This document shows positions 41,561-54,008 of a stretch of DNA of 64,000 bases, one piece after another. The notes beneath the pieces are model-generated. The model did no database searches. It was not told where the DNA came from and worked only from the letters and a program-made list of their open reading frames with translations. The position numbers and the translations under genes are program-made. The stretch spans positions 4,650,001 to 4,714,000 of the forward strand of contig OY751493.1 in assembly GCA_963565915.1 (NCBI GenBank), given 5' to 3'. Each line of letters starts with the position of its first letter. Within the stretch, counting starts at the first letter, position 1. The stretch is from Entoloma clypeatum (Eukaryota; Basidiomycota; Agaricomycetes; Agaricales; Entolomataceae).

Positions 41561-43667
41561 TTACACACTTACCGCATACTTCAAGTTATTCATTTGGAGG
41601 AATTCAATTGAGTGAGAGAAAGTGAATCTTCGATTAACCGGAAAAGATCAGAATTCATTTGGGCAATTCGGTCAAGACCTCGTTATTACTTACCACTCGT
41701 TTATGGCGTTCTTCCAGAATATTAAGACATGCCGACAGTCGGGCACTGATTAGGTTACCGTGAGTTACCTCTGGAGCAAACGATGGCCGGGTTTCAACAG
41801 GTAAGATTTGGGGTTGAACCAAAATTATCTCACCTTCGCAGAAGCAGAACACATACTTTGGGCCTTCTATCACTGTCCGTAGTCGCGGAGACTCCACAAT
41901 TCCGGTCTTCTAAAGGAGGATGGCCAAAATGAACATATCCGCGAGAGCGCCAGAGCTCACAACAACGAATTTAGATCCAAGGAGACATCGGACGAAAGGC
42001 GTAACATTCTTGTGAGCTCGAAACGCGAGGGTAGTAATCTCAGGAGCCTCCTTATCCCTAATTGGGTCCGCGCGTTCGTGATTCCAAAGGGACGGGTCGA
42101 GCAAAGACTTGAACGACTAACCCCAGTGTTCTCACATCTTGGCAATGCGGAAACATTTCCGAGGCGTCCCTTGAGTTACTCGGACCGGGAAGGGTCTTTT
42201 GTGATAATGGGTGACATCGTGGGTATGATGGAGTTGAATAGACGACGATCTATTCGACACCATATCTTTTTCAGACGTGAGTATCTTGTTCGCTATCTCG
42301 TAATCTAAAAGAAAACGCCATGTCAAGCTTCGATCACAATGGTTATCAAAAAAGTGACTAGACAGATACCGACTCCCGACAATCATCCGGTCGACAACGC
42401 ACTCTGTACCTGAGGTTTCGGCTGGTTCTGGCCGCCTGCTTTGACGCTGTGATATCGAATGCCGAAGTGCCTATCCGAAGACCGGCATGATAGTCAGAAC
42501 GTCATGGATACGATGGAGACTTTCCTTCTCGTCGAAGAAACCACCTGTAGAAAAAGATCAGACCTTGGTTTCTCCGCAGATAAGCGAGCGGCCACCGAAC
42601 TCTTGAGACCCACTGCGAGAATTATATTGTCAGCGACTCAAAGAGACGTACAAAGAATATTCACTTTTTGCGCCTATACTACCTTGAACATTCGCGGCAT
42701 GTCGGCTGTTCATCAGTGTCGCTGTACTGGATCCAGACCAGAGAAGAACTGTCAATATATCTCAATATATTTGTTTCGATGCTTGATAAATCTAGCCCGA
42801 TATAAGAAATCTTCCGCGATAGGAAGCAATCAATCATACGGATAGAATAAATCCCGACTCGGACTCGGAGTGGGCTATATTATCATTATATTGACTGTCA
42901 GCGTCTTGAAGGTGAAGGTGGAGTCGGGAGTCGAAAGCGCTCGACCAGCGTAGATCTGCTATTTCAGGCTACACCCGTATGGCTGGACGCGATAACAATT
43001 ATGATTTCGGCATTAGTCTCCCCCGCGGAACAAGGTTGAAGCCTTGGATGTGAGATCGCCCAGAACAGCATCTACCACCCCATTGGAATTGCTCAGCTGT
43101 GGTGGTGGGCTATACTAGTCTGAGCATCAACTTCCACCGAAAAAGTCAGGCGGCGGTAAGTATCTGTGTAATCCAAAACACGTTAGTCCTGAGCGAGGGA
43201 GAGATGATGAGAAGTCCCGTCACCAGCGCGATCATCTTGAGAAGGACCGACCAGCTTGGATCATCGCAGAGCAAATCCAAAGCTTGCTGATTGCTGGGGT
43301 CGGGAAAAGGAAACAACAAAAGATGAGAGAACGGGGAAGAGAACGAGGAGGGATTGATGGATTCATCATTATCCTGTGGCGTCATAGGCTTGAGCTTTTT
43401 CCATCATGCGGCGTAGAACCTCAATTCGAGCCGGACAGCGGCTGGCATCTGATGTCTAAAAAAATATATCATTGACATGTGTCAGAGCAAAATCGGACGT
43501 ATACATCGAGGGTTCACGATGAAGCCTGGAATTGGGATGATGATGTATTTTCCGGAAGTTGGAGACGAGTGAGGATGATCTGAGACGTGGCGAACTCTGC
43601 AGCGGTTAAGATTGTTGCCAAGCCAGGTCAGAGTATCAATGTCGATAGACTTCAGAATGACAGGCAT
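41560..43667 (-). CDS. Unrecognised multi-exon candidate gene
   Basis: Several protein-like blocks with plausible GT-AG borders lie in order on the minus strand. They begin with ATG 43667 (MPVILKSIDIDTLTWLGNN, then GKYIIIPIPGFIVN) and continue with CPARIEVLRRMMEKAQAYDA near 43400 and LDLLCDDPSWSVLLKMIALV near 43250. Then come VGLKSSVAARLSAEKPRSDLF near 42600, DPSLWNHERADPIRDKEAPEITTLAFRAHKN near 42050, LRTVIEGPKYVFCFCE near 41860 and ARLSACLNILEERHKR near 41720. I could not splice them all into one frame, and I recognise no family. It diverges from the NIF3 gene with about 185 bp between starts. A decayed gene is the alternative. Confidence 0.4.
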
Positions 43668-43851
43668 TGCAATTTAAGATAGATGAGAGGTGGCATTTTC
43701 GTCGACGGTGGCGCAAGCCCTTGACTTTGTGGCTCCGGGGGATGTGGTTTAAATGTGGTTCAATGTTCAACGTTCAACTCATGATGTGGCTGTGCTGTGG
43801 ACGTCAAGGTCAATTTGAACATCGACCACGATAATCCCGAAAACGCTCATC

Positions 43852-45219
43852 ATGGCGAATCCTTTGCTCAAGTCAGTCTGTAGAGCGATGGAGCGCATTG
43901 CTCCCCTTCGACTGGCAGAGAATTGGGATAATGTGAGCCGAACGTTCAGTAATATCACGCGCAATAACTCGAATTTCTTGTTCACCAGGTCGGCGTAATC
44001 CTGGGTGCTTACCTATACTTCTTTTTCGTTTTATCGCTTCCTTGTATTTACCAAAGAAAGTTGTACAGAATCGCCAATCCACAATCCGTCCAATAAACGA
44101 GTCCTCTTAACTATCGAGTGCGTTCCCTACTTCATAGAGATTGTGCTCAAACAAATATCACAGTCTCACCACCTCCGTTCTGTCCGAAGCGCTCTCAACT
44201 AAAACTTCTGTCATAGTAGCGTACCATCCGCCCATCTTCAGAGGCCTCCGATCCCTCACCTCCGCCGACTCGCTTCAATCTTCGCTCCTCGAGTGTGCCG
44301 CCAAAGGCATCTCGGTATACTCCCCACACACAGCCCTGGACTCTGTCTCCGGGGGTGTCAATGACTGGCTCGCGGAAGGCGTGTTGGGCGGGAAAACAGG
44401 TGGTCGGATCACGTCGCTCGTGCAAGATAAAAGGAGCCCTGAGGGTGTGATTGAAGGAGGGGAAGGGAGGCTGGTGACCTTTGATTCCCCGATCGTCGGA
44501 GTGGAGACGCTGGTAGGGAGGATCAAGAACCATCTGAAGCTCTCGCAGAGTGAGTAAGCCCGAGCGTCTCTGCTCTTCATCTCCAAAGTGGCTGACGCTC
44601 TTTCTCCCCCCTCCCTTCTCGATCTTTTTCCTTCTTTGGCAATTGATGCGGTTCATTATACCATAACGTATAGTCCAAGTAGGTTACCCAGCGCTGGCCC
44701 ATCTCCGCTCATCCCCCGTTCGCACAGTCGCCATCTGTGCCGGTTCAGGCGGCTCCATGCTAGCAGGCAAACAGGCTGACGTATATTTTACGGGAGAGAT
44801 GTCGCACGTGAGTTCATTGCCATCCCAACAAGTGCGAGCCCAACCCCGGCTGCTCCACACCCACACTCATACAACAAACTCATACTTTTTTCCTCCCCCC
44901 CTTCTTCCCAGCACGAGGTCCTAGCCGTTGTCGCATCAGGAAAACACGTCATTTTATGTATGTCTCTGTCATTTCCCCCCTCCGAGTCATTTAGTCTTTC
45001 TTTCTCCCGTTACTCGTTGTTTGATCAGCTGAACGCAACTCTCTCCCCTTCATCTCCCTTGCAGGTGGCCATACCAATACGGAACGTGGGTACCTCCCGG
45101 TCCTGGCGGCCAGACTGCAGGACGAGCTTAAACGCGACGGATCCCTGGAGTTTGGCGATGGCTACAGAGTGGAGGTGGTTGCGAGTGAGAATGATCAACA
45201 TCCACTTCACTTTGTATGA
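43852..45219 (+). CDS. NIF3/DUF34-family protein
   Basis: NIF3-like proteins are widely conserved, form a dinuclear metal site and have no agreed biochemical role. The ATG at 43852 gives MANPLLKSVCRAMERIAPLRLAENWDN. Further exons carry KRVLLTID, LTTSVLSEALSTKTSVIVAYHPPIFRGLRSLT (metal His in YHPP) and GISVYSPHTALDSVSGGVNDWLA. The C-terminal half has VAICAGSGGSMLAGKQADVYFTGEMSHHEVLAVV and ILCGHTNTERGYLPVLAARLQDEL, supplying the other metal ligands, and ends NDQHPLHFV at 45219. A FDSPIVGVETLVGRIKNHL block lies between. All family motifs are present and uninterrupted. Confidence 0.93.
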
Positions 45220-48101
45220 AAAACGGTATGTAGTGGGTCTCAACCATCCATGTTGAACGAGTTAGGATATCGAAAGAAAATTCCTTTATTTCTTCGATCA
45301 GAACTTTTGAAAGAACTCTCCAGGGTACCGTCCTGCGTCCACGTGTAAGTATGTGAAGCTTAAAGGTTGTTGCTGCCAAGTCTTATCCTTTTTTCTTTCT
45401 TTTTCTTTTTTTTTCTCCTTCTTCTTTGCATGCTTCATTATGAATACTTGGCTCGATGATGGTGCCTTCATTTTCCATCGACGCATAAATTCATAATTCA
45501 TAAGACTCCAGGAGTTATTTTAAAGCACTTCCGCACACAGGAACCCGTTAGTGATCGAAGAGCCTGAGTCAACCTGAACTTGGATTGAGCTGGACGGGCG
45601 CATTGGTTCGTCTATCCCGAAGAATTGGCGCGCAATTTAGCTACTCCCGCGAGGTTTGACGGTGAGGCGGTCACGTTTTGGGAAGACCGAACCTTGCCTC
45701 ATGAAAGAATTTTTTTTTTACTCGTCTGGGTAATCGATTTACCATGGTTTAAGGAATACCTGAGCTTTAATTTGTAGACCAGTGATCCATCAAGAACTAT
45801 GATTGTAGACTAAGTACTAATTTGATGGTGACTGCCAGTATCGTCAGCATCATCGTTCGGCCCCTAACCTCGGTCAGAACCCGAGGTCAGCGACTTTGGA
45901 TTGTTTGCGTGCGGCGAAAAGAAGAGTTTGTCGAACATAGGGGGGTGGGGGCTAGGCTAGCATCAAGTTCTACAGGACCTTTCGCCCAGCAGGTGCATAA
46001 AGTACGGCAGTTCTTTTTGGGACGGCGTTAGTTATCCGTGAGCGGTGATCTCAGCATTTTTGTGACCTCCCTTCTAGATCTTTCATAGGCGTAAAATGAA
46101 AGATGGTAGCCAAATTGATGCTCGCCTTGTTGTAAGAGCAGGAGGCTGCCCGGTCTTGGGAAAAAAAGGGAAATCGTTTTTGGAAATCCACGCCTGCAGT
46201 GATATCGATACTTGGTACGGTCGGTTCTGCTCCGTCAGTTTTTTCGAAACTCTGGGCACGGCCAAGGCTCGGCGCAGGTCTAATAAAGAAGCTGCGAAGT
46301 TGGGAAGCTCGTCTTGGTACCGGGGTTGCGGCGGGTGAGAGGGCCTAGGCCAACCTATGAACTTGACACAGAGGTGTATCATTAAAAACCGCAATGAGAT
46401 CCGTCGCAAACGAAGATCCGTTGAGGGGGAAGCTGAGCGTTGGGAAGTGATGGACTCGAGCTGCTGTTACCCTCGTTGGGCGCCGCGCGTGCGCATCGGG
46501 AGCGGCCATCCATATGTAGATCTTGGCGTCCCGAAGACGAAGGGAGGAGCATGGTGATGCCAAGGAACTTGACTGCGTGCATCACAGGCCTCGTCCTTGA
46601 TGTTGCCCAGATTTCTCGGGGCTGGGGTGGGTGGGTATACTTGTTTCCGTTTCCCATCGTTTCAAACGGCCGCACGATCCAAATTTGGGAAAACGAGATG
46701 ATGTGGAAGTCGAAGAAGGAAACTCTGAACGACTCGGCGTTGAGGGCGACTCCCAGCAAACATAGATGCATCTCAACCCTGAATGAAGTGGAATCCAGAA
46801 ACGAGTTCCATCTAAGAAAAGGTGTGTGAATTGGGGTGCAAAAGGAAGAGACTCTGGTCCACGCTCAAATTCGGCGTGGAATCTGGGGCTGGACTGTATG
46901 AAACTGTTCTTGGTGTTGGGGTTGCCCATGTAGGGAACAGATTCGCCGCGCGCGGCCAGGGCCTGGATACTTGCATAGAAATGCGAAGACCAGGTTTTTT
47001 CGAGTTGCCCAGAAACTCAGACGAAGCCAGTCACATTTGGTTTGCGTAGCAGCACGAGTTCTTCGAGTCCATTTCCGGCGTTCGGGGAAGGCGTGACACA
47101 ATCTTTCTGATTCACGTCCGTGGTCGAAGCTTTGGGCTGAGGCGCCCCGTGATGGGAAAGGGCTGAAATTAAAACCTGATCCATGATGGTCGCTTGCAAA
47201 ACATAAGTGATGATAACGGTGTTGGCACTAAAATAGGTCTGGGACCTTCAACTTCGATGCGCACATAACATACTTAAAGTTGCACCCACATCCAAGAGAG
47301 GAATGTCCATGGACTCGGGTAAAAAAAAGAGGCCAGGGCGTGAGAGGCCGGGAAGGCAGTCCGGCAGGGATGACGTCTCGCGGGTGTCAACACGGGGACA
47401 AGTTCACAGTCTGCGAGCACGAAGAGTAACACGCAATGATGGTGATGCGGGATAACAGAGACTTTTGACACAGCTGGCTTGTCGAGGTGGTCAACCCGAA
47501 TGCTTATCCAGTACTTGGCCTGCAGCAGTGATAGTTCCGTGGCATTGTAGACCTTGCGGGACCCTTGAACGACTCAAGATCCAACACAAGATTTGATCCT
47601 GTGAATCCAATTAAGGCGCTGGACACGGTTCTATCAGATTCTGACAGAAAGCTCACTTTATCGATCGAAGCGGCCTAAGGCCTTGCGTGGGCGGTAGCTT
47701 GAACGCCAGCGGGAAGTTCGGTTCGTTTGGCGTCTGCTCAAATAACTTCTATCAGAAAACCAGGTTGATTCTGCCGTGTATACTTATCCTGACATTTGCG
47801 AAGCAGTCGGCGACAGGGTGACCACTGGCTGAAAATCCGGGATGTAAATTCCGTGTCGTTCGCCCTCTCCGCGGTCAAGGAAATCCGCTGGTCTGGTGCC
47901 ACTCTATGTACAGGAGGTTACAGGAGGTTGTTTGGCATTGTGTACGTGTTACCATTTCACGTGACCGCGTCTTTGGTAAACAACGTTTGTCGTTGACAAT
48001 GACATTAACAGTGACCGCGTCGTTCCCCGTCATCGCGGCCGACAACGTCGAGGAGCTTCCACTTTTTTCATTTCACAAGTCATAAACGAGTACCTGAGGC
48101 T
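45220..48101. other. 2.9-kb region without a supported gene
   Basis: Several open frames of 70-130 codons lie on both strands around 46.1-47.1 kb, but none shows a domain, consistent codon bias or splice pattern. A pyrimidine tract lies at 45385-45425. An untranslated or lncRNA role, or a decayed gene, cannot be excluded. Confidence 0.45.
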
Positions 48102-50858
48102 ATGCCACAACAATACGGCGGCGGCGGCGGGCTCAGCCTTCCAGACTTATCAAACGCCTCATTCTCGTTCCAAATCCCTGACTCCCTGACTAACACCGAT
48201 CTTCTCACCGAAGACAACGACACCGACTTTTTCAAAGACGCAAGCCTTCTGGCGACTCCAGGGCCGTCCAGAGTGCGAAACTCTCCAGCCATGACTTTGG
48301 CGGATGTTACGCCTCGCCCCAAAACACATGATGCTCACCCCGAGCCCGAACCTTCACCTCTGACTCTTTCTGTTAATTTCCCATCCATTCCTGAGGACGC
48401 CAAACGAACGCCACAGGCCCACGGAAGAGAAGCACACTCCCGACAGCCCACTTCAAAGCCAAACTCGCCTACAAAACCAAAGTTACAGCTCGTCACAAGT
48501 CCAGTGAAGTTTCCCATGGCTCTCGGTGCTGGGGGGGCCTCACCGGTTGCGGAGCGGTTCGAATCGTTACGGGCCGAAGTCCAGAAGTTGGAGGCTGACG
48601 ATGGAGATCTTCATCCCCACAACTCGGCGACGAATGGCGAATCAAGCTCGACTAACGTTACGGTGACGCAAGGCAACAGGAAGATTAAGGTGCCACGGGA
48701 ACGTGAACGTGAACGTGCAATGCCAAAACCTACCAAGCGGGTGCGTAACGGACTGAATCCTCGATGACCGAACGCGTCAATTGTTCTATATTGACAGACC
48801 GTGATCTTTGGAGGAGTAAGCAAGACAACACGAAGCAAAACTACCTTGCCTGCGTCAACAACCTTGTCGCGAGAACCTGCATCGGCTCCGCAAGCCCACC
48901 TACCTTCACAGCAACCTTTCTCGTGTTCGTCTTCACAACCCGGCTCAGGGAACGATGGAATATCCAATCAGAACCCTGACACAAGCATTTGCTCAACTGT
49001 TGAAGGTGGTGTCGCGGAAAGGTTGGTTATGTACAGCCAAAGATTAATGGAATCCTATGGGTACGTCCAAGTCACGTCATCCCGAAGAAGAACGACCCAA
49101 TTCATTCCCTTTTCCAGATCGCTTTTACCCGCCCAATCTACGCCTCAATCCCAAACCAAACCTGACGCAACGCCACAACCACCACCACCAGCACCCTCAC
49201 AATCAATACCACCCCCAAATCCTAACGAACACCCCGAGTCTATTTCCCCATTTCACAATCAACCTCAAAGCCTCGCGTCCAATGACCGGCAGGAACCGTT
49301 CACGCTATCACAAATTTCCCCTCGCAAACACACAACTGCCGAGCAGACAGATGTGTCACATCTCCCCAACCCGAGCTCATCGGCACACATGGATTCCAAC
49401 ACGAGCCCTGGTGGTCGCAGCGCCCTCGTTTTGTCTCCTATGCGGCCCGCAAAGAAGAGACCGAGCTCGGCAGCGGCCAATATGAACGCCGATGGCGATA
49501 CTGATACGGCTGCTGGGGGTACCGAGTCCTCACAGCCTCGTCACGTCCAGAAGAAGAAGAAAAAAGGGAAAGCGAAAGCAAAAGTGAAAGTGAAAGTGAA
49601 CCCTGCAGCGGCTGCTGCTGCTGCTGTAACTTCTGGGCAGAAAACGTCAGACGCCAATGGAGGTAAAGCTAACCCGAACACCAATATGAACCGTGAAGGG
49701 GGTGGTGGTGGTGGTGGTGACGATGCTATGCTACAAGGGGAAGAGGTGCCCCTCGGTTCAAACGCAAGTTTGGGCCCTTTGACTCGCACCGGTTTGCGTG
49801 CCCAGAACGGTTCGACGCGCCCGCGCACGACCCGGATGATCACGAGAGGGGCGCTGAAGGCTCAAAGGGCAGGTGGTGGTGGCGCCGCAAGCGCAATGAG
49901 GAGGCCCGAGCATCGCACTGGATCTAGGTCTGGACTGGGCTTGTCGTCATCCTGTGCGGTCGTGGTGCGTCAGGCACCGGGTGTCGTTGGGAAGGAGCAA
50001 GATGGCGCATCCGGTGCGATCGGGAAGCTCGGGATAGAACGAGGCGCGTTGACGACTGTGCGTGATCCCCGGAGTGATGATGTTGGCGTTGTGGGACTTG
50101 GAAGGGACGACGGTTGTTGTATGGATAAGGATGTCGATGTGGACACCGCTGAGCCAGGTGGTGGTCATTCCGAGAAAGTACCGAACACTGAGGAGGGTGA
50201 CAACAAACCTGTACGTTCTATTTCTTTTTTTGATCTTCGGCCGGCATTTCAGCGTTTCAACCTCTCTCCTGTCGTCATCATCGCCATCGCTCAGGGTTAA
50301 CTGACATATCATCTCATCTTTTTCCACAATTTATTCTCTTTTTATTTATTTATTTAGGTTGCCGCGCCACCGCCGCCGTTGCCGCTCACCAAGACTCAGC
50401 CGGCGGGATTCAAGTTCCAGGTGGATGCGCGTTTGGCAGCGCGTAAAGCCGAGTATGAGAGGATGGCGAAGGGGTCCACGGCTGAACGGGCGTGCATGCA
50501 GACGTCCAAGACATCATCCTCGGGCCCGGACGTCATGGATGCGAAGTATTTTTCCGGGTCGTCGTCGTCATCGTCGTTGCGCGCGGTGGGGCAGCACGGC
50601 AGCAAAGAGGGTGTCGGTGTCGGTGTGACTGTGCCGGTGCCGTTTGATTTTCAGACGGCGGCTCGCGCGCAGTCGCGGGCGCAGTTTGATGAGCGGGCGA
50701 GGGAGAGGGAGAGGGAGCGCGAGAGGGAGGAGGAGGAGAGGAGGAGGGAGAGGGAGGAGGAGGAGGAGAGGGAGGTTAGGGAGATGAGGCGGAGGGCGGT
50801 GCCGAAGGCGAATGAGGTGCCGGGGTGGTATAGGGATGCGCCGAGGAGGAGGACGTGA
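48102..50858 (+). CDS. TPX2-domain spindle/microtubule protein
   Basis: TPX2-family proteins bind microtubules and activate Aurora kinase during spindle assembly. The ATG at 48102 starts MPQQYGGGGGLSLPDLSNASFSFQIP. Exon 1 runs to about 48739 and is Ser/Pro-rich with SPVAERFESLRAEVQKLEADDG. Exon 2 (about 48799-49060) ends VMYSQRLMESYG. Exon 3 to about 50212 is disordered, with a KKKKKGKAKAKVKVKV run and poly-Ala and poly-Gly stretches. The last exon (about 50359-50858) has PAGFKFQVDARLAARKAEYERM and PFDFQTAARAQSRAQFDER, a long Arg/Glu helix, then MRRRAVPKANEVPGWY. These match the TPX2 C-terminal repeat pattern. The middle differs widely among fungi. No kinesin-binding motif was identified. Confidence 0.85.
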
Positions 50859-52962
50859 GGTTGGGAGAGGGGTTGAGAGGTTTTGAGGTTAGTTATCCTG
50901 CGTGTGGGGCAAGCGGACTGTCGGTGTGGGCATCGTACTGTGTACATTATACATCGGGAATGGATAGAGTTGATCGGGAAACACTTGATTGTGCGACAGG
51001 CCCTGGACAAGAGGCTTTGGATCCATTGACAGACAGGTCACACATTCTTCCTGTAAGCTTTAGGAACTTGTGCTAACCGGTTTCCGGTATGTCGGTGGCA
51101 TTCTTCGATAACCAGACACCCCTCAACCGCGGCTGTCATTCATGCCGATTGCGAGGAACGTTCTCAGCCCTTACGAAACTTGGATATCATAGAATAAGAG
51201 CCTGCTGATTCATGTTTCGTCGGTTATCAGATAGTAAACCTCCATCCACCGTTGCAGTGACTTGTCCGCGAGAACGGGCATTTGGGGGGTGATCTGTACG
51301 TTAACCCTCTTCACTCCACGACAATCCATATGATTATTTTCCTTCTTTCCTCAATGAAGCCATACTTGGGGGGGGGGGGGGGGGGGGACCCGGGCGCGCG
51401 ACTCGTGCCCGAGCCCCCCCCACCCACATTCGGTTCTTATTCGGAACTTGAAACCGACCTTGGCATAGGTTAAAACAGACACACATCCCTTCGCGACCCT
51501 TCGCCCCCTCAAGTTCGGATAAAAAAAGGTCGATGAGATGCCGGTCGCTGGTGTGTGTGTAAACTTTTTGGCGTTGGATCGTGATGTGAGTGATAAGGCC
51601 AAGGAGGAACCCAATCTGATAATCATAACAGGGTCTGTTCAAATGAGTATTATGCCTGTCGTGATTAGCGTGAAGAGCTCGGAACTAGACTTTGAGCGAG
51701 GTCGTCGGTGTTTTGTTTTTTCTCCTCGCGATAGAATGCGGTTGGATTGTCGGGCTTGTCGGTAAGCTAAGGCGAATTATTGCAATGCAATGCTTTGTTT
51801 AGAACGCGCCAAGCGATGATCGCTGTTTTTTTCTTTCTCTTTCTTTGCTTATCGTACGGATATATGTGATCCTCGTTCCTCGCTTGAAGTACCAACAAAG
51901 GAAAGGTTGAAGAGGGGCTGCTCGTGGTGTATTTTGAGGTTACCCTGCTTTCTGATATTAGTTATGTAGGTTTGCAGCACTTCTCGTTAATATTACTTAC
52001 ATGATCTTTACAGAATACCCGATGGTCCCGAGGACACCGGAAGGATGATGAGGCAAGTGACGCGCGCTTCTCGACTGCGTTCATTCTGTCATGAGGCTTC
52101 ATGCCATCCTTGTTCGGCAGGCAGGAAATCAGGACGTGTTGTACTGAGAGGGTAATAAATACGTAACGTGCGTTTGTTTTTTTTTTCCATTGTTAATCGT
52201 GACGCGTTTTCGCGCGTTATGGATAATTGCCCGAGTTGTGCGAAAAAAAAAAGTAGATGTGGCGTGTCGATTGGACGCTTCGTGTGGTTCTCAGGAAATT
52301 ATGGTGTGTGTGCTCTGCCCTTGCGGTCTCCCTTGATGAGCATATGTGCATGACGAGAGGATAGATGATGACGATGGAGGAGGTGCCTTGAATTGTTTAA
52401 AAGGTACTCACAGGTACATACTTTTTGGATTGATTGCATGAGGAGAGTGTAGCCCGCACGTCGGTTCCTGTCAGCTTTTCTGCGGGACCCGGGGCCAAAA
52501 AGGCTGAAGGAAAAAATAAAGAAACGTTGTTAACCTATACGGGGATAGACAGTATCGGAAAGGGGAAAAGTGATGAGATCGTTTATCAGAACTGGTTTGA
52601 GTCGATGGCAGTGGCTGGATTGGTTCGTGGGCAGGGTTCAGCTCGGCTCGGCGGCCGCATTTGGAGTAGTCTGGGTCGTCACCCCCCATTTAGGAATGAA
52701 GCCATGGGAAGAAAGCCTTAGAAAGGGCGGTTTGTCATATCAACGACCCGAACCCAAAATGAGAAATTGTTGGCTCACGGGACGTCTGACGCCACATATA
52801 CCCTTCCTGGCCTTCGGGACGATCTTCCCTGACCTGAGATGAGGGACCCGAATCCGAATCCATAAAAGCCGAGCCAATTTCTCCTCCTCCTCCCCCACCT
52901 TCAACCCTCCACTCGAGCAGTTTCAACACACAAATCGTGCTCTCTCACACCACTCTTGCACA
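50859..52962. other. 2.1-kb region without a supported gene, with a 21-G run
   Basis: A run of 21 G lies at 51368-51388, followed by a C-rich stretch, which could pair or form a quadruplex and may be imprecisely assembled. A TATA-like CATAAAAGCC at 52861-52870 is placed to serve the gene at 52963. No other gene is supported. Confidence 0.5.
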
Positions 52963-53181
52963 ATGCACTCTACCGCATCTACCAGCTCCACCCACGCCGT
53001 CGTCTGTGCATCTAGCCGGACAACAACATACCCTTCGTCGTCATCATCGCCCGACGCGACGATCACCACGGCCGTGCAGCATCACGAGGACGCGAGCTCG
53101 TGTGCCATCAACCACAGCGCACCCCAGTGCTGCCACTGCGGCTACCGCGGTAGCCACTCACCCAACTGCCCCTTCAGATGA
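52963..53181 (+). CDS. Small Cys-rich protein, 72 residues, unknown function
   Basis: A single uninterrupted ORF with ATG at 52963 and a TATA-like box about 100 bp upstream. The N-terminal two-thirds is Ser/Thr-rich and low in complexity, with no signal peptide. The last 20 residues carry CCHCGYRGSHSPNCPFR, with four Cys and two His in a compact cluster that could bind a metal ion. There is no CAAX end, so it is not a prenylated mating pheromone precursor. A downstream intron or longer isoform is possible, because GT-rich sequence follows the stop. Reality as a gene is likely but not certain, and its function is unknown. Confidence 0.6.
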   Translation: MHSTASTSSTHAVVCASSRTTTYPSSSSSPDATITTAVQHHEDASSCAINHSAPQCCHCGYRGSHSPNCPFR

Positions 53182-54008
53182 TGTATATATATCTTGTACG
53201 CGCAGTCATCGTACGTGTTTCTCTGCACTCTCTTCATCCCCATCGATGCTCAATCTCCCTCCTTTCAGTCATTGTATTACCATCCTGCATTCGACTCACG
53301 TCCCACCGCTGTTTATTAATGCTCTCGCGACGCTTTCTAATCGCGACGTCGTCGCACGTCGTCATGCCTGGCATGTCTTACTACCCTACACCACCACCTA
53401 CATAATGAGGATCCGGAGGAGGAGGAGGAGGCGGCGGAGAGGCGGCGGACGCCGTCGTGTAAGATCAGCACGAGGGGGAAGGAGTGTCGCGATGAAGCAG
53501 TCATTATTTATTCTTGTAACATCCTGTCTCAAACGCCTGCTGCAACGCCGATCGCAACTTTTTTTTTTCCCCTTGCTCATCGAACGTTCTGTTTAGAACA
53601 TACCGTATTAGACCCTGGATTGTTGCCTGATTTAGATAAGAGTACGGGGTAAGCCGACGCCATTTGTTCCTTGATCAGTCCAGATCAATCCAGATCAGGT
53701 CTGGTCGGCTTCACCCCTCGGCCGGCATGAGCTCCACGATCAGTCCCCACCTCTCTCCACTGCACGAGACAGTAAAAATTTGACCGTCAAGGACGCATTC
53801 TGACGCTGGCGTTCGTTGTGGGTCACAATTGTTTGTTTTTTCAAACAAGAAACTGATATTACCTGACCCTGCACTTGCGTTCTATTCGGCAATCCTCGTT
53901 TCATTCATTAGCCGAACCCTAACAAAGGATTTCTACATACCCCGCACCCACCACACTTGCTGCACACAGGCTGTTGTTGGGAACACTCTATCTTCCCTTT
54001 GTACAACG

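Noticed and set aside
46382..46929. Protein gene on either strand at 46.4-46.9 kb
   Set aside because: Frames on both strands are similarly open, with no domain, splice pattern or promoter that favours one.
52963..53181. Mating pheromone precursor
   Set aside because: It ends in CPFR rather than a CAAX box, and the cysteines form a cluster instead.
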